A DNA stretch of 7,812 bases from Candidatus Omnitrophota bacterium (GTDB lineage: Bacteria > Omnitrophota > Gorgyraeia > Aquiviventales > Aquiviventaceae). This document shows, piece after piece, positions 1-4,998 of this stretch. Location of the stretch: contig JAHFGZ010000047.1 of NCBI GenBank assembly GCA_023247155.1, positions 1-7,812 of the forward strand. The letters run 5' to 3'. Under the pieces are notes generated by a model. It did not search any database. It saw only the letters and a program-made list of their open reading frames with translations, and was not told where the DNA came from. Position 1 is the first letter of the stretch. Every line of letters starts with the position of its first letter. The position numbers and the translations under genes were made by a program.

Positions 1-2
1 CC

Positions 3-158
3 CGAGCAAGCCCCGCCCAGAGGCGGGGCGCGTCGAGGGGTCGCCTCCGGCGCGTGGCGCTGCGGGCCGGGCAGTGCGCCTTCCTTCCTAAGCGGACGCT
101 GCACCGGGTCATCAATCGGTCGAGCGCGGATGCGCGCTACCTCTATGTGGCCGCCTGA
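3..158 (+). CDS. C-terminal end of a cupin-like protein (5' end outside window)
   Basis: This is an open frame running in from the left edge and ending in TGA at 156-158, giving 51 visible residues. The last 33 residues read like the second half of a cupin beta-barrel. GQCAFLPKRTLHRVIN fits cupin motif 2 (G-x5-P-x-G-x2-H-x3-N) except that the internal Gly is Arg; the His would be a metal ligand. It is followed by a typical closing strand (RYLYVAA). Cupins of this size are often sugar isomerases, small-molecule dioxygenases or sensors, and the substrate cannot be told from this fragment. The first 15 or so residues are Arg-rich and unconvincing, so a frame error near the edge is possible. The stop lies 2 nt before the next ATG, so this gene probably shares a transcript with the ATPase genes. 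Confidence 0.5.
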   Translation, partial: RASPAQRRGASRGRLRRVALRAGQCAFLPKRTLHRVINRSSADARYLYVAA

Positions 159-160
159 TC

Positions 161-1984
161 ATGGTGACGCTGCGCGCAGACACCGTCGCTTCCCGGGTGC
201 GTGACCTGGGCATCGCCACGACTCGGCAGCTCGAGCAGGCGAAGCAGGAGTTCTCGGCCACGCAGGAGCGCTTCAGCGCGATCCTCGCCCGGCAGGGGGT
301 GCTCCGCGATCCGGACGCCGGCAAGCGGCTCGCGAGCCAATTGGGATCCCTCCCGCAGCGCCTGGACGCGGCGCCCGCGCCGAGCCCCAAGGCGGACCGG
401 GTGCCTGCAGCGATGTGGCGCGGCCAGCGGCTGGTCCCGCTGCGCGAGCACGACGGCAAGCTGCTGCTTGCCACCGATGATCCGTTCGCCGTCTTCGCCC
501 TCGAGTTCCTGGGGGCGCGGTGCGGGTGCGAGCTGGAAGTGGTCCTGATCCGCGAGGAGGAGCTCGCCCCGCTGTTGGAGGCGGCGGGTCCTGTGGCGCC
601 GTCACCCGCTCCCGATGCGCCCTCGGCGCCTGCGACGGCGCCGGCTCCGCCCAAGGGTCAGCCGGCACCGCGCGAGGCGACCGCGCCGCCTGCGGCGCCC
701 GTCCGTCCGACGCCGGCCGCCGGGAAGAGCGCGTCGGCTCCCATCCCCCAGGCCTCGGTCCAGGCGACGCCGTCTGCGAAAGCGGTCCCCGGCGGCCCGG
801 CCGCGGCGACGGCGGCAGGCGCCAGCGATGAGCCGATCATCCGGCTGGTGGACTCCATGATGGCCGAGTCGGTTCGGATGCGGGCGAGCGACATCCACAT
901 CGAGCCGGGCAAAGACGGCGTGCGGGTGCGCTACCGGGTCGACGGCGTGCTGCACGACGTCAACAGCCCCCCGAAAGCGCTGCAAGGGCCGATCGTCAGC
1001 CGGATCAAAATCATGGGCGGATTGAACATCGCGGAGAAGCGGCTCCCGCAGGACGGGCGGCTGCAGCTCTCAGTGGAGGGCCGGCCGCTGGATGTCCGGG
1101 TCTCCACGCTCCCGGCCATGCACGGCGAGTCAGTCGTCATGCGGCTGCTTGACCGCAGCCAGCCCGTCCGCGGCCTCCAGGAGATGGGGATGCTGCCCCA
1201 GGACCAGCAGATCTGGGACGAGCTCGTCCATCGGCCGCACGGGATGGTGCTCGTCACCGGTCCCACCGGGTCGGGGAAGACGACCACCCTCTACGGCGCG
1301 CTGGTGACGCTGAACCAGCCGGACCGGAAGCTCATCACCGTGGAGGACCCGGTGGAGTATCAGCTGGCGGGCGTCAACCAGGTCCTGGTCAGGTCGTCGA
1401 TCGGGCTGACCTTCGCCGCGGGCCTGCGGTCCATGCTGCGCCAGGCCCCCGATGTCATCATGGTCGGGGAGATCCGCGACCAGGAGACCGCCCAGATCGC
1501 CGTCCAGGCGGCGCTGACCGGGCACCTCGTCTTCTCGACGCTGCACACCAACGACGCCCCCTCCGCCATCACGCGGCTCATCGACATGGGGATCGCCCCC
1601 TTCCTGGTCGCCTCCACGGTGCAGGGCGTGCTGGCCCAGCGGCTCGTGCGCCGCATCTGCCCGGCGTGCCGGATCACCGACAACGCGACGGCGGAGGAGC
1701 AGGCGTTCCTCGGCGAGCCTGCGGTCGCCCAGGTCATCCGCTCAAACGGCTGCGACAAGTGCCACGGCTCCGGGTTCTTCGGCCGCGTCGGCGTCTTCGA
1801 GCTGCTGCGCATCAGCGAGCCGGTCCGCCAGCTCATCATCACCAAGGCCACCGCCTCCGCGGTCCGCGCGGCGGCCGTCCGCGAGGGGATGCGCGGGCTG
1901 CGGGAAGACGGGGTCATGAAGATCCGGGAAGGGTTGACCACCATGTCCGAAATCCTGCGCCTGGTGACCGAGGCGGAGGAGTGA
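161..1984 (+). CDS. gspE: GspE/PilB-type assembly ATPase, full length with N-terminal domain
   Basis: This is a 607-residue cytoplasmic hexameric ATPase that powers pseudopilus or pilus assembly at the inner membrane. Residues 1-140 resemble the MshEN/T2SSE N-terminal domain (P-L-x-n-G-x-L-x-x-A-T-x-D-P pattern around 95-110), which in relatives contacts GspL or binds cyclic-di-GMP. Residues 141-222 are an unusually long Pro/Ala-rich linker. The core starts near 223 (RASDIHIEP, then VRYRVDG). It carries Walker A GPTGSGKTT at 367-375 (Lys373), the Asp box ITVEDPVE at 392-399, Walker B DVIMVGEIRD at 431-440 (Glu437) and the His box from LTGH (His455) to TLHTND (His462). The zinc-binding tetracysteine is C500/C503 and C531/C534, a feature of GspE/PilB that PilT lacks. 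The start is the first ATG after the upstream stop; no strong Shine-Dalgarno is visible, which fits translational coupling. PilB of a type IV pilus is the alternative reading, but the downstream GspG favours type II secretion. Confidence 0.93.
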   Translation: MVTLRADTVASRVRDLGIATTRQLEQAKQEFSATQERFSAILARQGVLRDPDAGKRLASQLGSLPQRLDAAPAPSPKADRVPAAMWRGQRLVPLREHDGKLLLATDDPFAVFALEFLGARCGCELEVVLIREEELAPLLEAAGPVAPSPAPDAPSAPATAPAPPKGQPAPREATAPPAAPVRPTPAAGKSASAPIPQASVQATPSAKAVPGGPAAATAAGASDEPIIRLVDSMMAESVRMRASDIHIEPGKDGVRVRYRVDGVLHDVNSPPKALQGPIVSRIKIMGGLNIAEKRLPQDGRLQLSVEGRPLDVRVSTLPAMHGESVVMRLLDRSQPVRGLQEMGMLPQDQQIWDELVHRPHGMVLVTGPTGSGKTTTLYGALVTLNQPDRKLITVEDPVEYQLAGVNQVLVRSSIGLTFAAGLRSMLRQAPDVIMVGEIRDQETAQIAVQAALTGHLVFSTLHTNDAPSAITRLIDMGIAPFLVASTVQGVLAQRLVRRICPACRITDNATAEEQAFLGEPAVAQVIRSNGCDKCHGSGFFGRVGVFELLRISEPVRQLIITKATASAVRAAAVREGMRGLREDGVMKIREGLTTMSEILRLVTEAEE

Positions 1985-1995
1985 GGGGCCGTCAG

Positions 1996-3279
1996 ATGGG
2001 CGAGCGCGATCCGCAGCTGAAGGTGCAGGGGCTGGCCGAGGCCTTCGCGCAGGCCGGGGCGGGGATCCAGGTGGAGGCGGCGAAGGACAGCGCCAAGCTC
2101 GTCGAGCTCGCCAGCCAGGCGCCCGTCGTGCGCCTCGTGGACGCCGTGCTCTTCGAGGCGGTCAGCCGGCGCGCGTCCGACGTCCACATCGAGGCGTTCG
2201 AGCAGGACGTGTTCGTCCGCTATCGCATCGACGGCCGCTGCTACCAGGTCGCCCAGCCGCCGAAGAGCCTCGCGCTGGCCATCGCGTCGCGGATCAAGGT
2301 GCTCGCCAACCTGGACGTGGCGGAGTCGCGCCTGCCGCAGGACGGCCGCATCCTCCTGACGGTGCAGGAGCGCCAGATCGACCTGCGCGTGTCCAGCCTG
2401 CCGACGCTGCACGGGGAGAGCATCGTCATGCGGGTGCTCGACAAGGGGGCGCTGGACAAGACGCTGGGCCAGCTCGGCATGGACGCGCTCAGCCAGCAGA
2501 CGGTGGAGCGGCTCATCCAGCGGCCCCACGGCCTCTTCCTGGTGACCGGGCCCACGGGGGCGGGCAAGACCACCACGCTCTACGCCTGCCTCACGAAGCT
2601 CAACAAGCCGGAGACGAAGCTCATCACGACGGAGGACCCGGTGGAGTACGACCTCCAGGGCCTGGTCCAGGTCGCCATCAACCAGAAGATCGAGCTCACG
2701 TTCGCGACGTGCCTGCGGGCGATCCTCCGGCATGACCCCGACGTCATCATGGTGGGGGAGATCCGCGACCTCGAAACGGCGCAGACCGCCGTCCAGGCGG
2801 CGCTGACGGGGCACCTCGTCTTCTCGACGCTGCACACCAACGACGCCCCCGGCGCGGTGACGCGGCTGCTCGACATGGGGGTGGAGCCGTTCCTGGTGAC
2901 GTCCACCGTCATCGGGATCCTGGCCCAGCGGCTCGTGCGGGGGCTGTGCCCGCAGTGCCGCGCCCCCTACGAGGCGACACCGGAGGACCTGGCCGCCCTG
3001 CACCTCACGGCGGAGGAGGTGGAGCACCACCTGATGCGCGCGACGGGCTGCGAGGCGTGCCAGGGCATCGGGTACAAGGGGCGGTCGGGGCTCTACGAGC
3101 TGCTCGTGATGAGCGAGCCGCTGCGGCCGCTCATCATCGAGCGGGCCAGCGTCGGCGCGGTGCGGAAGCAGGCGCAGGCCGAGGGGATGCGCACGCTGCG
3201 CGAGGACGGGATCGCCAAGGTCCTGGCCGGCGTCACCACGGTGGAGGAGATGATCCGGGAGACCCAAGACTATGGGTGA
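1996..3279 (+). CDS. gspE: Second GspE-family ATPase lacking the N-terminal domain
   Basis: This 427-residue paralogue of the preceding gene has a complete catalytic core: RASDVHIEA near 58, Walker A GPTGAGKTT 185-193 (Lys191), Asp box ITTEDPVE 210-217, Walker B DVIMVGEIRD 249-258 (Glu255), His box His273 and His280, and zinc cysteines C318/C321 and C352/C355. The tetracysteine separates it from PilT-type retraction ATPases despite the similar length. It has only about 40 residues before the core, so the MshEN domain and the Pro/Ala linker are absent. The frame stays open upstream inside the first ATPase gene, but that part is only its shadow. ATG 1996 is preferred because GAGGGG at 1983-1988 lies 7 nt upstream; GTG 1981, overlapping the previous stop as GTGA, is the alternative. 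Without the N-domain it may dock differently, join mixed hexamers or serve another pilus; this is inference. Confidence 0.9.
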   Translation: MGERDPQLKVQGLAEAFAQAGAGIQVEAAKDSAKLVELASQAPVVRLVDAVLFEAVSRRASDVHIEAFEQDVFVRYRIDGRCYQVAQPPKSLALAIASRIKVLANLDVAESRLPQDGRILLTVQERQIDLRVSSLPTLHGESIVMRVLDKGALDKTLGQLGMDALSQQTVERLIQRPHGLFLVTGPTGAGKTTTLYACLTKLNKPETKLITTEDPVEYDLQGLVQVAINQKIELTFATCLRAILRHDPDVIMVGEIRDLETAQTAVQAALTGHLVFSTLHTNDAPGAVTRLLDMGVEPFLVTSTVIGILAQRLVRGLCPQCRAPYEATPEDLAALHLTAEEVEHHLMRATGCEACQGIGYKGRSGLYELLVMSEPLRPLIIERASVGAVRKQAQAEGMRTLREDGIAKVLAGVTTVEEMIRETQDYG

Positions 3280-3283
3280 GACC

Positions 3284-3766
3284 ATGAGAATGCGGAATGC
3301 GGAATGCGGAATGCGGAATCGGGGTGTTCATTCCGCATTTACCCTCGTTGAGCTGCTTGTCGTGATTGCGATCCTGGGCATCTTGATCAGCCTCGTCACC
3401 GCCGGGGCGCAGGCCGCGCGCCGCCGCGGCGCCGTGACGAAGGCGAAGACGACCGTCGCCGGCCTCGAGACCGCCATTGCGATGTACGAGAGCGACATGG
3501 GCGCCTACCCGGAGACCGGCAACGCAGGGCTGGTCGCGGCGCTCCAGGACGACCCCGACGACGTCGATTGGGGCGGCCCGTACATGGAGTTCAAGCAGGA
3601 TGAGCTCAAAGACGGCGCGCTGGTGGACCCGTGGGGGAACCCGTACGAATACGTCTCGGTCAACGGCGGCGCCCCGAAGCATCGGGAGCGCTCCTACGAC
3701 CTGTACTCGCTCGGCCCGAACGGGCAGGACGATGACGGAGCCATCGATGACATTTATAACTGGTGA
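3284..3766 (+). CDS. gspG: Type II secretion major pseudopilin GspG with repeat-derived leader
   Basis: This 160-residue class III prepilin has the hydrophobic assembly helix FTLVELLVVIAILGILISLV beginning at residue 19, with the invariant Glu at +5 (Glu23). The C-terminal half carries DPWGNPYEY and the closing SLGPNGQDDDGAIDDIYNW pattern, which in GspG forms the calcium site; together these identify the major pseudopilin of the secretion pseudopilus. The prepilin peptidase site is odd: the residue before the mature Phe is Ala, not the usual Gly (HSA/FTLVE). Residues 3-19 are encoded by a heptamer palindrome (3289-3339). ATG 3284 is chosen because GGTGA at 3275-3279 gives a 4-nt spacing. ATG 3272, overlapping the previous stop, and ATG 3290 or 3311 inside the repeat are alternatives. 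Mature protein is expected in the inner-membrane/periplasmic pseudopilus. Confidence 0.9.
   Translation: MRMRNAECGMRNRGVHSAFTLVELLVVIAILGILISLVTAGAQAARRRGAVTKAKTTVAGLETAIAMYESDMGAYPETGNAGLVAALQDDPDDVDWGGPYMEFKQDELKDGALVDPWGNPYEYVSVNGGAPKHRERSYDLYSLGPNGQDDDGAIDDIYNW
3289..3339 (+). repeat. Heptamer palindrome copy 1, inside gspG leader (shortened)
   Basis: The left arm is four tandem AATGCGG units plus AAT (3289-3319). The spacer is 10 nt (3320-3329) and the right arm ATTCCGCATT (3330-3339). The innermost 10 bases of the left arm pair perfectly with the right arm. Compared with the two 75-nt copies, the right arm lacks three heptamers (21 nt) and the spacer 3 nt, a total difference of 24 nt that keeps frame. 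The whole element is translated as part of the GspG leader and across its cleavage site. Confidence 0.9.
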
Positions 3767-3777
3767 GTGACCACGTC

Positions 3778-3852
3778 AATGCGGAATGGGGAATGGGGAA
3801 TGGGGAATGACGCGTCGACCGATTCCGCATTCCGCATTCCGCATTCCGCATT
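3778..3852 (+). repeat. Heptamer palindrome copy 2, inside gspH leader (75 nt)
   Basis: The left arm (3778-3808) is AATGCGG, three AATGGGG units and AAT. The spacer is 13 nt (3809-3821). The right arm (3822-3852) is ATT followed by four CCGCATT. Of 31 arm positions 28 pair by Watson-Crick rules, and the three mismatches are the same C-to-G change in three successive left units. It encodes residues 1-25 of the GspH/FimT preprotein and contains its likely start codon (ATG 3779), so a folded mRNA hairpin would enclose that start. Confidence 0.92.
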
Positions 3853-4291
3853 GGGGATGACGCTGGTCGAGCTGCTCGTCGTCCTGGGGGTCATCGGGAT
3901 CATCCTGGCGATCAGTGTGCCGGGTCTCGCGGGCTACGCCAAGCAGCTGCGCCTCAAGGCGGCGACCCGGCAGACGGTCGGGCTGCTCTCGCTGGCCCGC
4001 AGCCTGGCGATCAGCTCGCGCGCGGAGCATACGGTGGTCGTGAATCCGGAGCAGGGCACCATCCAGATCGTCAATGAGGCCACCGGGGAGACGCTCGAGC
4101 AGACGGTGCGCGTGCCCTCGTCCGTGACGGTCGAACTGGAGTCGGGCGGGGAGCCGTCGCCGACCTTGAGCCTCACGTTCCGCGCCAGCGGCGCCCTGGC
4201 GGGCCGGACGGTCTTGGTGCATCTCGCCGACCGGGACCGGCGGCTCACCATCCAGATCACAGGCGCCACGGGCGCCGTCAGCGTCCAATGA
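3779..4291 (+). CDS. gspH: GspH/FimT-family minor pseudopilin with repeat-derived leader
   Basis: This 170-residue prepilin has the cleavage/assembly motif G26/MTLVELLVVLGVIGIILAIS, with Glu at +5 (Glu31) and Met rather than Phe at +1. The remainder matches the GspH/FimT pattern: an amphipathic helix with QTVGLLSLARSLAISSRAEHTVVV near 55-80, then beta strands ending in LTFRASGAL and LTIQITGATGAVSV. Minor pseudopilins of this family sit near the pseudopilus tip and help start assembly. The leader is nearly all repeat sequence (3778-3852). The start is uncertain: GTG 3767 directly abuts the gspG stop; ATG 3779 has GGTGAG 11 nt upstream; ATG 3800 follows GGGGA repeats; ATG 3857 would begin exactly at the mature Met. 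The frame and family are secure. The gene follows gspG within 12 nt, so the two are probably co-translated. Confidence 0.85.
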   Translation: MRNGEWGMGNDASTDSAFRIPHSALGMTLVELLVVLGVIGIILAISVPGLAGYAKQLRLKAATRQTVGLLSLARSLAISSRAEHTVVVNPEQGTIQIVNEATGETLEQTVRVPSSVTVELESGGEPSPTLSLTFRASGALAGRTVLVHLADRDRRLTIQITGATGAVSVQ

Positions 4292-4294
4292 CGC

Positions 4295-4323
4295 TTGACG
4301 CAGGGGGAAAATCGTGCTACAGT
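4295..4323 (+). promoter_or_regulatory. Sigma70-type promoter with extended -10
   Basis: TTGACG at 4295-4300 matches the -35 consensus in five of six positions. After exactly 17 bp comes TACAGT at 4318-4323, matching four of six of the -10, preceded by TG at 4315-4316 (extended -10). Transcription should start near 4330, after the gspH stop at 4291 and about 9 nt before ATG 4339. It would drive the TPR gene and possibly polA, separating them from the secretion cluster. Prediction from sequence only. Confidence 0.65.
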
Positions 4324-4338
4324 ACTCTCGGATTGCCT

Positions 4339-4917
4339 ATGGGTAGCTTCCGGCGCCCGGTCCTCCACGGGCTGACCTTCCTCGCAGTGGTTCTCATTCC
4401 GGTGACGGCCGCTTCCCCCAAGACCTTGCGTGAAGAAGCCGTCGCGTATCGGGCTGAGGGCTATGAAGCCCAGCGGCGGGGCGACGCCGCAAGCGCCTTG
4501 ACGTACTACCAGAAGGCGGCCGCGCTCGACCCGTCCTATCCGACCCCGCACAACGACCTCGGCATCCTGCTGGAAGAGCAGGGGCGGTTGAGCGAGGCCG
4601 AAGCGGCCTACCAGCAGGCGCTGGCGCTGAATCCCAACTACCTCGAGGCGCATGCAAACCTGGCCATGCTCTACGAACGGATGGGCGAGCGTGAGAAGGC
4701 CATCTCCCACTGGCGGGTGCGCTATGAGCTGGGGGAGGCCGATGACCCCTGGACAGCTCGTGCCGAAGAGCGGCTGGTGGCGCTGGGGGTCCTGAGCGCG
4801 CGCGCCGGCCTGAAGGGCGCGGAACGCCGGCGGGTGACGGACGATGCGTTCCGGGCGCATGCGCAGTCGCTCAAGGAGTTTCGCTCGCTCACGGAAACGC
4901 ATGGCAACTGGCCGTGA
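4339..4917 (+). CDS. Exported tetratricopeptide-repeat protein
   Basis: This 192-residue protein begins with a signal peptide: MGSFRR, a hydrophobic stretch from 11 to 24 and a likely cleavage site after VTA (residue 24), so the product is probably periplasmic or secreted. Three consecutive 34-residue TPR units follow at about 34-67, 68-101 and 102-135, with the usual pattern (A-L-x-Y-Y-Q-K-A-x-x-L-D-P, then A-x-x-A-Y-Q-Q-A-L-x-L-N-P, then a third ending HWRVRYELG). The last 55 residues are charged and unrecognised. TPRs are protein-binding scaffolds. The partner is unknown; its position after the pseudopilins makes a PilF/PilW-like pilus or secretion assembly role possible but unproven. The frame extends up to ATG 4288, overlapping the gspH stop as ATGA, but that start would place 17 residues before the signal peptide and use codons lying over the promoter, so 4339 is preferred. 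No Shine-Dalgarno precedes it. Confidence 0.8.
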   Translation: MGSFRRPVLHGLTFLAVVLIPVTAASPKTLREEAVAYRAEGYEAQRRGDAASALTYYQKAAALDPSYPTPHNDLGILLEEQGRLSEAEAAYQQALALNPNYLEAHANLAMLYERMGEREKAISHWRVRYELGEADDPWTARAEERLVALGVLSARAGLKGAERRRVTDDAFRAHAQSLKEFRSLTETHGNWP

Positions 4918-4998
4918 CGCGCCGGCCGCCCACACCCCGATACATCCATCATCACCCCGTTGATCTAGCCCACTCATCCGGTTCCCCGCAGCACCACG

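Noticed and set aside
10..29. Hairpin with an 8-bp GC stem and 4-nt loop, considered as a terminator
   Set aside because: No T-tract follows, it lies inside the open frame of the upstream gene, and GC-rich coding sequence forms such stems by chance.
1666..1995. Upstream extension of the second ATPase frame (110 extra codons)
   Set aside because: This stretch overlaps the conserved zinc-binding end of the first ATPase, is Arg/Gly/Pro-rich, and does not resemble an MshEN domain.
1360..3285. A 641-codon open frame on the minus strand across both ATPase genes
   Set aside because: It lies antisense to two genes with full catalytic motifs. Its translation is low-complexity His/Arg/Leu/Asp-rich with no recognisable domain, as expected from high-GC third-position bias.
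3289..3852. Heptamer tracts considered as a CRISPR array or attachment sites
   Set aside because: Units are 7 nt and contiguous with no unique spacers between them, no cas genes or integrase are present, and the copies are inverted within each element.
4918..4998. Possible promoter or terminator between the TPR gene and polA
   Set aside because: TTGATC at about 4959 has no -10 at a suitable distance, and no stem followed by a T-run is visible.
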